Assembly: GCA_016715885.1 (NCBI GenBank)
Contig: JADJXL010000015.1
Span: 248,001 to 312,000 of the forward strand
Reading direction: 5' to 3'
Length of the DNA: 64,000 nucleotides
DNA from: Polyangiaceae bacterium
Lineage (GTDB): Bacteria; Myxococcota_A; Polyangia; Polyangiales; Polyangiaceae
Below are positions 54,007 through 63,483 of the stretch, in pieces; the stretch's first letter is position 1; each line of letters begins with the position of its first letter. A model generated the notes under the pieces. That model was not told the DNA's origin. It saw only the letters and a program-made list of their open reading frames with translations, and ran no database searches. Both the position numbers and the translations under genes were made by a program.

Positions 54007-55677
54007 ATGAAACTTCGATCGCTTGGAAATTGGGCTCGTACGAGCGCTCTGCTGCTCGCATCGTTGGGGTTCGCTGCATCATCCGTGGGAGCTTGTGCTC
54101 CGGTCGCGCGGGAATTCCCGAACGGCCAAGGAGGCTCGGGCGGCACGGGCGGCACGGGCCAAGTCTGCGAACCTCTCACGACCGCAGCTTGTTACACCGG
54201 CACGCCAGGTACGGAAGACGTTGGTGTGTGCAAGCAAGGCACGCACACATGCCTCGAAGACGGAAGCGGCTACGGCCCGTGTGAAGGTGAAGTCGTACCC
54301 ACGACCGAGATTTGCACGACGGTGGAGGACGAGGGTTGCGACGGGCCAAACCCTGTCGAGTGCCCTTCGCTGGGACACGTCTGGAGCAAGAGTTACGGCG
54401 GCTTGGGCGAAGAAGTCATCACGAGCATCGCTGTCGATCCGACGACGGGCGATGTGATCGGCACGGGCTACTTCCGCGACGTCATCGATTTCGGCGGCGG
54501 ACCCATAGCCAGCACGGGCGGCGACGACATTTTTCTCTTTCGCGTCAGTGCGCTCGGCGAACACATCTGGAGCAAGCGATTCGGCGATTCGTCGTATCAA
54601 ACCGCAACCGATCTCGCCCTCGATGCAAGCGGCGCGATCTACATCGTCGGGGAGATGTCGGGGGCCATCGACTTCGGCGACGGCAACCCCATCACGAGCA
54701 ACGGCGGAGACGATGCATTCGTCGCCAAGTTCGATCCGAGCGGCACGTTCATGTGGGCCAGGCACTTCGGCGACCAGTCCTCGCAACGCGGCAAGAGCAT
54801 CGCGATCACGCCGGCAAACCAAGTGATCGTCGCGGGAAACTACAGCGGCTTCATCCAGCTCATGGGCATGGAGCTTCCCACGGCCCAAGGTACCGACATG
54901 TTCGTCCTCAAGCTCGATTCGTCGGGCTTCGACGTCGCAGCGAAGAAGTACGGCGGGATGGGCACCGAGGAATTGATGGACATCGCGGTCGATTCGAAGG
55001 GCGCGATTTTCATCACGGGGGCCTTCGAAGACATCACCGATTTCGGGCAACTCGGTGCGTACGCCAGTGCGGGTAGCAGCGATGCATTCCTGCTCAAGCT
55101 CGCACCGGATCTCAACGAGGATTGGGTACGCACGTGGGGCGACGCCGAGTTTCAGCGCGGTGGCACCGTTGCGACTTCGGCAACGGACGATGTGTTCGTC
55201 ATGGGTGATCTCGTGGGCTCCATGATGCTCAGCGACGGCACGACGCTCATGTCACCATCACAAGCACGTGGCGTGTTTCTCATGTCGCTCGGTCCGGATG
55301 GATCGCATCGATGGGCAATGAACACGGGCAACGCGATGTCGTTTTTCGCGCGGCAGATGATGACGTCGGATCCGTCGTCTCAATCGATCGTCGCCGTTGG
55401 TTTTTACGACGGAACGCTTGATTTCGGCGGCGGCCCGCTCGTAGCCAACGTCGTCGATGGGTTCGTCGCCAAGATTGGTTGGGACGGCAAGCACATCTCG
55501 TCCACGCACCTCGGCGGCCCCGCGCTCGATGCCTTCTTCGGCGTTGCCGTTTCGCCCATGGGTGATGTCTTCGTCAGCGGTGGACATCAAGGTCCGGCCG
55601 ACTTTGGCGGCGGCGTATTGGATACGCCCGCGGGTACGGACGACATTCAAGCGCTGCTCATGCGCCTGCTTCCCTGA
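54007..55677 (+). CDS. SBBP-type beta-propeller lipoprotein (copy 1)
   Basis: The 556-residue protein has a lipobox SSVGAC (Cys30), a Gly/Thr linker and a Cys-rich segment with VCEPLTTAACYTG. From about residue 125 to the end it consists of SBBP-like repeats of about 45-50 residues (IDFGGGPI-, DDIFLFRVSALGEHIWSKRFGD-, VFVSGGHQGPADF-type). These fold into a beta-propeller. It is likely exposed on the cell surface. ATG 54007 begins the signal peptide. The neighbouring gene is a paralogue. Confidence 0.82.
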   Translation: MKLRSLGNWARTSALLLASLGFAASSVGACAPVAREFPNGQGGSGGTGGTGQVCEPLTTAACYTGTPGTEDVGVCKQGTHTCLEDGSGYGPCEGEVVPTTEICTTVEDEGCDGPNPVECPSLGHVWSKSYGGLGEEVITSIAVDPTTGDVIGTGYFRDVIDFGGGPIASTGGDDIFLFRVSALGEHIWSKRFGDSSYQTATDLALDASGAIYIVGEMSGAIDFGDGNPITSNGGDDAFVAKFDPSGTFMWARHFGDQSSQRGKSIAITPANQVIVAGNYSGFIQLMGMELPTAQGTDMFVLKLDSSGFDVAAKKYGGMGTEELMDIAVDSKGAIFITGAFEDITDFGQLGAYASAGSSDAFLLKLAPDLNEDWVRTWGDAEFQRGGTVATSATDDVFVMGDLVGSMMLSDGTTLMSPSQARGVFLMSLGPDGSHRWAMNTGNAMSFFARQMMTSDPSSQSIVAVGFYDGTLDFGGGPLVANVVDGFVAKIGWDGKHISSTHLGGPALDAFFGVAVSPMGDVFVSGGHQGPADFGGGVLDTPAGTDDIQALLMRLLP

Positions 55678-55730
55678 CGGCGCGCCTGTAGCCTGCTCCG
55701 CACATCGCCGATCCGTGGCATCATTTTGGG

Positions 55731-57473
55731 ATGAAACGTTCGCTTGTGTGTAGTTTGTCTTGGTCGATTGCTGCAATCTCCATCTTCGCGCTTGGCCTAG
55801 CGTCTTGCACCCCCGAGGAACGCGTCTTTCCAACGGGCGGTACAGGAGGTTCCGGCGGCGGAGGCGGCAGCGGAGGCGGAGGCGATGGAGGGGGCGCCAT
55901 GGTGTGCGTTCCCGATTCGCAAGAACCTTGTTACACGGGCCCCGCACCAACCCTCGAAGTCGGCATCTGCAAAGGCGGCACACGCGTCTGTTTGCCGTCT
56001 GGAGCTGGGTACAGTGAATGCGGCGGCGAGGTCGTCCCGCAGGCCGAAAATTGCCTCACGCCCGAGGACGAAGCGTGCAACGGCAACGATCCCGCCGAAT
56101 GCCAAACCTTGGCGGATGGGTGGATCAAGGTCGTCGGTCCATTCGGCACGCTCCAAACCGTTCATGACGTCGCCGTCACGAGCACCGGAGACATCATCGC
56201 CGTTGGATCCTTCGCGGACACGCTGGACTTCGGTACGGGCCCCATGGCCAGTACGGGTTCGTCCGACATCTTCATCGCGAAATTCGACCACCTGGGGAAC
56301 GCGATATGGGCCAAGCGATATGGCGACGCTTCGGCACAATCGGCGTTCGCTGTCGGCATCGACAGCATGGGCTCGATCTACGTGGGCGGATCGCTGGTTG
56401 GATCCGCTGATTTCGACGGCATTTTCCTGACGTCAGCCGGCTCGAATGACGCCTTTCTCGCCAAGCTCGATCCGGACGGCAACGTCGTGTGGGCCAAAAA
56501 CTTCGGCGATGCGGCCACGCAATTCATTCGGCACATCGAGATCACCAAGACAAACCTCATCGTCGTCGCTGGTGAATTCTCGGGCACCCTCCAATTCGCT
56601 CCAGGTGCCGGAGGAACGCACACGGCCATTGGCAACGGCCCCGACGTGTTCGTCGCTCGCTTCGACGGATCAGGGTTTCACTCGGCATCACGCACGTTCG
56701 GCGGAATGCTCACCGAAAGCGTGCGCGGCATGGCGCTCGACAGCACCGACCGCGTGTACATCACCGGCGGCTTCGAGGACGCCGTCGGCTTCGGCGGCTC
56801 CTCGCTGGCATCGACGGGGGGACGCGATGCCTACGTCGCAGCATTCTCGCCCACGCTGATTCCTCAGTGGGGCGTGGGCTACGGCTCATCCACGGGAGTG
56901 ACCAGCCTGCAGGAGGGTTACGACATCACCATCACGCCAGCGGATCAGGTGTGGGTTTCTGGCGGGTTTGTCGAAGGCATCAACTTCGACGGACAGAAGC
57001 ACTTCACGAACGAACCATTGTCGAAAGGCTTGTTCTTGGCCCGCTTCGACACGGCCGGAACGTTCACAGAAAGCTTCGTCTACGGAGGCAATGCCGCGCC
57101 CGGAGCGAGCGCTGGGACCGTTGCCGAAGCCCGACTCGCCTTCGACAAGACAGCCAATCAACTCGTCATCGCAGGCGCCTTTACGGGACTGCTCGACTTC
57201 GGCGGGAACTCGATGCTGGTCGACAGCGGCGCCGATCCTTTCCTCGCCAAACTCGGCGTCGAACCGCTCACACACGTCGCATCACGAACGTTGCACAGCG
57301 ATCCAGCCGCCGTCATCGACAACTCCAACACGCTCAGCACGCTCGCACTTTTGCCCATGGGCGATCTCATCGTCGGAGGCTTCATTCGCACCCCGATCAT
57401 CTACGGCAAAGGAATCGTCGGCGACCCCGACCCCAAGGACGGCAATGCCATGCTCGGGCGATTCATTCATTGA
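55731..57473 (+). CDS. SBBP-type beta-propeller lipoprotein (copy 2)
   Basis: The 580-residue protein is a paralogue of the preceding gene. It shares the same order: lipobox GLASC (Cys26), Gly-rich linker, Cys-rich VCVPDSQEPCYTG segment, then SBBP-like repeats from about residue 140 (DIIAVGSFADTLDFGTGP-, DIFIAKFDHLGNAIWAKRYGD-type). The Gly linker is longer. Divergence between the two suggests an old tandem duplication. Function unknown; probably surface-associated. Confidence 0.82.
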   Translation: MKRSLVCSLSWSIAAISIFALGLASCTPEERVFPTGGTGGSGGGGGSGGGGDGGGAMVCVPDSQEPCYTGPAPTLEVGICKGGTRVCLPSGAGYSECGGEVVPQAENCLTPEDEACNGNDPAECQTLADGWIKVVGPFGTLQTVHDVAVTSTGDIIAVGSFADTLDFGTGPMASTGSSDIFIAKFDHLGNAIWAKRYGDASAQSAFAVGIDSMGSIYVGGSLVGSADFDGIFLTSAGSNDAFLAKLDPDGNVVWAKNFGDAATQFIRHIEITKTNLIVVAGEFSGTLQFAPGAGGTHTAIGNGPDVFVARFDGSGFHSASRTFGGMLTESVRGMALDSTDRVYITGGFEDAVGFGGSSLASTGGRDAYVAAFSPTLIPQWGVGYGSSTGVTSLQEGYDITITPADQVWVSGGFVEGINFDGQKHFTNEPLSKGLFLARFDTAGTFTESFVYGGNAAPGASAGTVAEARLAFDKTANQLVIAGAFTGLLDFGGNSMLVDSGADPFLAKLGVEPLTHVASRTLHSDPAAVIDNSNTLSTLALLPMGDLIVGGFIRTPIIYGKGIVGDPDPKDGNAMLGRFIH

Positions 57474-57491
57474 CGTAGCGTTTGTCCGGGC

Positions 57492-58298
57492 CTAGCTCGA
57501 CGGACGCAACTTGCGCACGATGTTTGCCAAGACCGGCCGCATCAATGCGCGCGGCAGAACATCGCTCACGGTCGTGAACACGCGCGGGATCCAGCCGGGA
57601 ATCAGCCTGGCGCGACCTTTGACCATCGCTGCTACGGCTTCTTCGGCGCACTGCACGGCATCGATGTGCACCGCCGCAGGCATCGGCGGACGAACATCGC
57701 TTCCGGCCACCTCTTGAAATTCCGTCTCGATCGGGCCCGGACAAACCACGGTCAACGTCACACCCGTCCCCGTGAGCTCCGCCGTCATCGCTTCGCTCAA
57801 GTGATTGAGATACGCCTTCGTGGCCGAATACGCCCCCATCGCCGGCGATGGAACGATTCCGGCAATCGACCCGATGTTCATCACGGCGCCAGAACGTCGC
57901 GCCACCATCGGAGGCACCAACCGCGAAAGCAAAAACGTCGCGCTCACGACGTTGAGCTCCAGCATTCGTTCGATCTTGGACCATTCGCGCTGGTGCAGAA
58001 GGCCGTAATCACCGAACCCCGCGTTGTTCACCAGCACGTCGATCGACTCGCCGCTCTTCTCGAGCTCGTCGAGCATCGCGCCCGTCGCGGCGCGATCGAG
58101 CAAGTCCACGGGCTCCACGAGCACGCGAAGCTCCGCGCGCTTCGCCTTCAGCTCGCTCGCCAATTCGTCGAGACGCTCGCGGCGACGCGCGACGAGAATG
58201 AGCGTCGATACGTCACGCGCGAGCACCCTCGCGATCTCCCGACCGATGCCTGCCGACGCGCCCGTGATGAGCGCCGTTTTACCGCGAAGTTCGTACAT
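57492..58298 (-). CDS. Short-chain dehydrogenase/reductase
   Basis: The 268-residue oxidoreductase has the classical SDR pattern: TGASAGIGREIARVLA (nucleotide site), NNAGFGDYG, the catalytic Ser in NIGSIAGI and the YSATK motif. A basic ARRRERLDEL segment after beta-2 suggests NADP(H). Substrate is unknown. It overlaps the upstream aminopeptidase gene by 20 bases. Confidence 0.92.
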   Translation of the reverse strand: MYELRGKTALITGASAGIGREIARVLARDVSTLILVARRRERLDELASELKAKRAELRVLVEPVDLLDRAATGAMLDELEKSGESIDVLVNNAGFGDYGLLHQREWSKIERMLELNVVSATFLLSRLVPPMVARRSGAVMNIGSIAGIVPSPAMGAYSATKAYLNHLSEAMTAELTGTGVTLTVVCPGPIETEFQEVAGSDVRPPMPAAVHIDAVQCAEEAVAAMVKGRARLIPGWIPRVFTTVSDVLPRALMRPVLANIVRKLRPSS

Positions 58299-60957
58299 CT
58301 TTCTTCTTCAATTTCTTCGACTTGTCGTCCGACTCGCTCTTGACCTCGACCGTCGTCGTTCCGTTGGAGCTCGAAGGGTTTTTCTTGCCATTGGCCAATT
58401 CTTCGAGCTTCCCGATGCGGGCCTTGAGCGACGCATGCTCGTTGCGAAGCGTTTCGAGCTCTTCGCGCAAACGTTCCGTTTCCTTCTTGCCGGCCGCACC
58501 CAAGTCACGAAGCACTTCGCGAATCCGCCGTCGAACGCGACCATCGAGCTCGCGTTCGAGTTGCTTCGACAGTGCTGCGCGCGCCTTGACGTCACCCACC
58601 TCGAGAAGCGCGCGAACGACATCCACCTTGAGGTACGGATCGGCCTGATCGAGCAAGTCCTCGAGTGCTTCGCGCACCTTGCGATCCGTGGATAGCTTGG
58701 GCAGCGCCATGATCGCCGCGCGTCGACCTCGCGTCGGAATGCCGTACCGCGTCCGCGCAAGCACGTGCGGCTGCGCGCGTTCGTCACGAAGCGCCGCGAG
58801 GCCATCGATGGCACCCGCTCGCACGATGTCCGACCACGAAGGACGATCGAGCACGTCGATCAACGTGTCGAACGCCGCGGATTGCTTGGTTTGTCCCAGC
58901 GCACGCGCCGCTTCCGCTTCGACCAGGTAACTATCGTCCTTCAGCGCCAGGGGCTTCAGAGCATCGACCGCTTTGCTCGAGCGGAACTGACCGAGCGCTG
59001 CAGCGACGGCGCGCCGCACCTTCGCGTGCTTGGTTTGCGAGTGCTTCACGAGCACATCGAGCGCTTCGTCGCTGCGGATTTTTGCGAGCGTTCCAGCGGC
59101 TTCCGCACGCACCGCCCAGAATTCGTTTTCATTCGCGAGGGCTTCGGCGAGCACCCGCGTCGTCGCCGGATCGTCGAACTTCCCGAGAAGGCTCGCCGCC
59201 AAAAGTCGTCCACGTGCCGTAGCAGCACCAGCGAGCTGCGCGTGCAGCATGTCCCGCGGACACTCGACCTTCACCTCACCGAGGATCCGTAACGTCGAAT
59301 CAACCACGACAAACTTCGGACGACTGGGCACGCGAATCGCAAACGTGGCCGCGGCTTGATCCACGCGCCGCGTCTCGCGTTGCGTCGATCCATCGGCGAG
59401 CACGATGTCGAGATCGATGTCGATCGCGAATGGCTGCGCTGCCTGTGGATCTTCCTTCGCGTGGTGCGTGACGTGCGTTTGCTTGACCGACATCGTCAGC
59501 ACTTCGCCGTCGTGATCGATCTTCACTTCGAGGTCCGGGTGCCCCGCGCGGAACACCCATTGCTCGAAGAAACGCTCCAAGCTCTTGCCGCTGGCTTCTT
59601 CGAGCGCCCGCATCAGATCGCGCGTCTCGACGAGCCCTCGCGCGTGACGCTTCAAGTACGTGGAAACGCCGCTCCAGAACGCGGCATCACCCAGCTCGCG
59701 CCTGAGCAAGTGCAGAACGCAGGCGCCTTTTTCATAGAGATGCCTGTCGAAAATGTCGATCGGCGCTTCGTAGTCTTGGCAAACGATCGGACGCCGGTAG
59801 CGACCTTGAGCTTCGGACAGATACGCGGCCAGATCGCCGCGAACACCATTTTCGTACTCGTCGAGCCCGAGGTGTCCTTCCTTGTCGATCTGCTCCATGA
59901 ACGTGGCAAACCCTTCGTTGAGCCACGCATGTGACCAATCGCGGCACGTGACGAGATCGCCGAACCAGTGATGAGCAAGCTCGTGCGCGATGAGATCGTC
60001 AGCCGTGACGTCGATGGTTGCTCGTTCGTCGAGCAGAATGTGTTCGTACATCGTCGTCGCCGTCGTGTTTTCCATCCCGCCGAAGATGAAGTCGTGCACG
60101 ACGATCTGTGAGTAGCTCTTCCAGGGATACGGAATGCCCGTGAGCTGTCCGAAACGACGCACCATGTCGGGCGTGCGTTTGAACGTGCGCGCGCCGTCGG
60201 CTTCACGTCCTTTGGGCACGAAGTAATGGATCGCTACGCCATCGGCCTCGGCATCGATGCGTGAGAATTCGCCGGCGACGATCGAAAAAAGGTACGCAGG
60301 CGTAGGGTCTTCCATGCGGTAGCGGAAGACGCCGCGACACTCTTCATCGTCGCAGCTTTCCTTGACGCCATTGGACAAGACAAACCATCCAGTGGGCGCG
60401 GCGATTCGAGCGGAGAACGATTGCTTGTGATGGGGTTTGTCGAAGCACGGGAACACGTGACGGCCGTCTTCGTCTTGGCACTGCGACCACACCTGATTCG
60501 GGCGATCGCGGACGTGTTCATCGGGCGCGAGGAAGTACAAGCCGCGCCGTGGCGTCGCGCGATATTGGACTCGAATGGCCGCACGCGCAGCGGTCGCGGA
60601 GATCGACAAGCGAAGCGTGTTGCCGTCGTAGATGAACGCGGCCTCGGCGAATGATTCGTGGCCATCTTCGCGAAGCTCGACGGACTCGATGTCGAACGCA
60701 ACGGCATCGAGGGCGATTTCCGTGGCGCTGGCGTCGATACGCACGATGTCGAGCACCGCTTCGCCAGCAATCGACTTCTTTGGGATGTCGAGCTTCAGAT
60801 CGAGAGCGATGTTTTCGATGCGGAATGGTCGTGCTCGTTCGTACTGGCGAGCGACCCCGGCGAGGGCGAATGGGCGAGCCCCTGCAGATGCTTGCGCGTA
60901 AGAAGATTGCGAGGATCCGCAGGCACAGCGGTCGTGAAGTCGATGCTCGAGACTCAT
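58279..60957 (-). CDS. M1-family aminopeptidase with HEAT repeats
   Basis: The 892-residue peptidase has the M1 exopeptidase motif GGMENTTA and the zinc site HELAHHW with Glu 18 residues on (WLNEGFATF). Catalytic Tyr is expected in the DRHLYEKGACVLHLLR segment. From about residue 540 it has HEAT/ARM-like helices (ALANENEFWAVRAEAAGTLAKI etc.), then a coiled coil ETERLREELETLRNEHASLKAR and a charged, Lys-rich tail. HEAT-type C-termini occur in ERAP-like and CalB-like M1 enzymes. ATG 60957 is preferred; the open frame upstream is not conserved-looking. Confidence 0.88.
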   Translation of the reverse strand: MSLEHRLHDRCACGSSQSSYAQASAGARPFALAGVARQYERARPFRIENIALDLKLDIPKKSIAGEAVLDIVRIDASATEIALDAVAFDIESVELREDGHESFAEAAFIYDGNTLRLSISATAARAAIRVQYRATPRRGLYFLAPDEHVRDRPNQVWSQCQDEDGRHVFPCFDKPHHKQSFSARIAAPTGWFVLSNGVKESCDDEECRGVFRYRMEDPTPAYLFSIVAGEFSRIDAEADGVAIHYFVPKGREADGARTFKRTPDMVRRFGQLTGIPYPWKSYSQIVVHDFIFGGMENTTATTMYEHILLDERATIDVTADDLIAHELAHHWFGDLVTCRDWSHAWLNEGFATFMEQIDKEGHLGLDEYENGVRGDLAAYLSEAQGRYRRPIVCQDYEAPIDIFDRHLYEKGACVLHLLRRELGDAAFWSGVSTYLKRHARGLVETRDLMRALEEASGKSLERFFEQWVFRAGHPDLEVKIDHDGEVLTMSVKQTHVTHHAKEDPQAAQPFAIDIDLDIVLADGSTQRETRRVDQAAATFAIRVPSRPKFVVVDSTLRILGEVKVECPRDMLHAQLAGAATARGRLLAASLLGKFDDPATTRVLAEALANENEFWAVRAEAAGTLAKIRSDEALDVLVKHSQTKHAKVRRAVAAALGQFRSSKAVDALKPLALKDDSYLVEAEAARALGQTKQSAAFDTLIDVLDRPSWSDIVRAGAIDGLAALRDERAQPHVLARTRYGIPTRGRRAAIMALPKLSTDRKVREALEDLLDQADPYLKVDVVRALLEVGDVKARAALSKQLERELDGRVRRRIREVLRDLGAAGKKETERLREELETLRNEHASLKARIGKLEELANGKKNPSSSNGTTTVEVKSESDDKSKKLKKKDVRTSR

Positions 60958-61035
60958 TGGGCGGCGAGTCTTACCCAAACCTAGGACGTCGCAAAGCCCC
61001 TCGCCCTGGTAAAACCAGGCTAGCCTGACGACGCG

Positions 61036-63312
61036 ATGGGTCGAGACGAACACACGCCCAAGCCGGGGTCGACCGGACCGACGCAAACTGCGTTGTTTTC
61101 GGGGAGATCCACCGCTCCATCGCCGGATGGCATGGTGACGCTCGAAGGCGAGGTCGCTCGAGTTACGTACGAGAATGAACAATCCGGGTTTCGAGTCGTA
61201 CGTGTGGCGCTCGATGGGCGTGAGACCTTGGCGACGTGGGTGGGTCGCATGCAGCCCGTGTCGCCGGGCATGCGCGTGCGCGCGACGGGAAAGGTCGAAA
61301 CCGACCCGCGGCACGGCGAGCAACTCCGCGTCACGACGCTCCTCGAAATCGCGCCGTCGACGCTTCAAGGCCTCGAGAAATACCTTGGCTCGGGCATGGT
61401 CACGGGCATCGGTCCGGCGCTGGCCAAGCGCATCGTTGATGCCTTTGGCCTCCAAGCGCTCCGTGTCCTGGACGAATCGCCCGAGCGGCTCACCGAAGTG
61501 CCGGGGCTCGGCCGCAAGAAGGCGCAGACCCTTTCGGAAGCGTGGGCTTCACAAAAGGCCGTCCGCGACATCATGATCTTCATGCAGGAGCATGGCGTAT
61601 CGCCGGCCATCGCGATGCGCATCTACAAGCGGTTCGGGGCATCGGCGATCGATGTCGTCAAGCGCTCGCCGTACCGCTTGGCGCTCGACGTGTGGGGCAT
61701 CGGCTTCAAGACGGCCGATCAGATCGCGCGGGTCGTTGGGGTTTCACCGGACGCACCGGAGCGAGCGCAAGCGGGTGTGCTGCAAGTGCTGTCGGATCTC
61801 GCGATGCGCGGGCACGTCTACGCCGAACGCGGGGACCTCGTGGCACGAGCTGCGAGCATGCTGGAGCTCGACGACGCGGGCGTCGAGCGAGCGATCGATA
61901 CGCTGGCGCTGTCGGGGCGCGTCATCGTGGAGAAGGGTGCGTCCGGAGAAACGGCCATCTACGAAGCATCGCTGCACGAAGCGGAGACGCGCGTGGGCAA
62001 ACGGCTGCTCGAATTGCTCCACACGGAAGGCAAACCGGTCGTGGGCAAACGTACGGCCGCAACGCCGGAGGAAGTTGCTGCGGTTGCGATCGCGGCCTTC
62101 GAAGCGCGAGCAAGCGTGACGCTTGCGCCTGCACAACGCGAAGCCGTCATCGGGGCTGCGCAACACAAGATCCTGGTGATCACGGGAGGTCCTGGCGTCG
62201 GCAAGACGACGATCGTCCGCGCCATCCTTTCGGTCTTCGATCGTTCCGGAAAAACCGTGCGACTCGCGGCGCCCACGGGTCGAGCTGCGAAGCGCATGAG
62301 CGAAGCGACGGGGCGTGACGCATCGACGCTGCACCGACTGCTCGAATTCGATCCCAAAGAACGCGGATTCCTACGGAATCGTAAGAATCCCATCGAAGGG
62401 GACGTGCTCATCGTCGACGAAGCATCGATGATCGACTTGCAGCTATGCGATGCGCTCACGCAAGCCATTGCCGATGACGCGCGCCTCGTGCTCGTGGGCG
62501 ATGTCGATCAGCTTCCGTCGATCGGACCAGGAGCGATCTTGCGCGACGTCATTGGTTCGCGGGCGATCCCGACGGTGCAGCTCTCGCAGATCTTCCGCCA
62601 AGCGGAAGGCAGTCTCATCGTGCAGAACGCGCATCGCATTCACGATGGTTTGCGCCCGGAAGGTTCGACCTCGAAAAACGGCGAGTTCTTCGTGTTTGTC
62701 CGAGAAGATCCGGCCGATGCGGCCGCGACGATCCACGACTTGGTGACCGATCGCATTCCGCGTGGCTTCGGCTTGGATCCCGTACGCGACATCCAAGTTC
62801 TCACGCCGATGAACAAGGGACCCGTCGGCACGATCGTGCTGAACGAATCGCTTCAACGCGCGCTCAATCCCACGGGTCCGACGGTCACGCGAGGCGAGAA
62901 GACGTTTCGCCTTGGCGACAAAGTCATGCAGCTTCGGAACGACTACGAGCGCGAAGTGTTCAACGGAGACATCGGCAAGATCAGCGCAATCGATGCGGAA
63001 GCGTCGACGATGATGGTCACGTTCGACGGAAAAGACGTCACGTACGAGACGGGCGACCTCGACGATCTGGTGCTCGCGTACGCCACGAGCATCCACAAAA
63101 GTCAGGGTAGTGAATATCCCGCGGTGGTCGTCACGATGATGTCCACGCACTTCGTGATGCTCTCGCGAAACCTGCTGTACACGGCCGTTACGCGTGGAAA
63201 GAAGCTCGTCGTCATCGTCACCGACGGTCGTGCACTGTCGCTTGCGCTCAGCGAGACACGGCGCGAGGAGCGCCTCACGGGGCTCCGGATGCGATTGCAA
63301 TCAGCTCGCTGA
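61036..63312 (+). CDS. recD2: RecD2-like (RecD/TraA) ATP-dependent DNA helicase
   Basis: The 758-residue protein is a superfamily 1B 5'-3' helicase without RecBC partners. It has an N-terminal OB-like part (VTLEGEVARVTYENEQSGFRVVRV), helix-hairpin-helix motifs (GMVTGIGPALAKRIVDAFG and LTEVPGLGRKKAQTL), Walker A GGPGVGKTTI, Walker B VDEASM, and a UvrD-type C-terminal VLAYATSIHKSQGSEYPAVVV. The length suits RecD2. Start 61036 is the first ATG; 61132 is an in-frame alternative where homology begins. Confidence 0.9.
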   Translation: MGRDEHTPKPGSTGPTQTALFSGRSTAPSPDGMVTLEGEVARVTYENEQSGFRVVRVALDGRETLATWVGRMQPVSPGMRVRATGKVETDPRHGEQLRVTTLLEIAPSTLQGLEKYLGSGMVTGIGPALAKRIVDAFGLQALRVLDESPERLTEVPGLGRKKAQTLSEAWASQKAVRDIMIFMQEHGVSPAIAMRIYKRFGASAIDVVKRSPYRLALDVWGIGFKTADQIARVVGVSPDAPERAQAGVLQVLSDLAMRGHVYAERGDLVARAASMLELDDAGVERAIDTLALSGRVIVEKGASGETAIYEASLHEAETRVGKRLLELLHTEGKPVVGKRTAATPEEVAAVAIAAFEARASVTLAPAQREAVIGAAQHKILVITGGPGVGKTTIVRAILSVFDRSGKTVRLAAPTGRAAKRMSEATGRDASTLHRLLEFDPKERGFLRNRKNPIEGDVLIVDEASMIDLQLCDALTQAIADDARLVLVGDVDQLPSIGPGAILRDVIGSRAIPTVQLSQIFRQAEGSLIVQNAHRIHDGLRPEGSTSKNGEFFVFVREDPADAAATIHDLVTDRIPRGFGLDPVRDIQVLTPMNKGPVGTIVLNESLQRALNPTGPTVTRGEKTFRLGDKVMQLRNDYEREVFNGDIGKISAIDAEASTMMVTFDGKDVTYETGDLDDLVLAYATSIHKSQGSEYPAVVVTMMSTHFVMLSRNLLYTAVTRGKKLVVIVTDGRALSLALSETRREERLTGLRMRLQSAR

Positions 63313-63483
63313 CGCGCGCATCCGCTGCGGATCGCGTTGCCCCCCTCGGTACAGCCTGCTAGCCTCCCGGCCCCTCGGAACGAACCATTTTTTCCCGTCC
63401 GATGCCCGACGAACAAGCGTCTCGAACGGCATCAGCAGGCGCATTCACCGCGCGCGGGCGGACAGTCGGTGGCGGAGCAATAC

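Noticed and set aside
60958..61455. N-terminal extension of the M1 aminopeptidase
   Set aside because: This would overlap the divergent helicase gene and reads as non-protein-like sequence.
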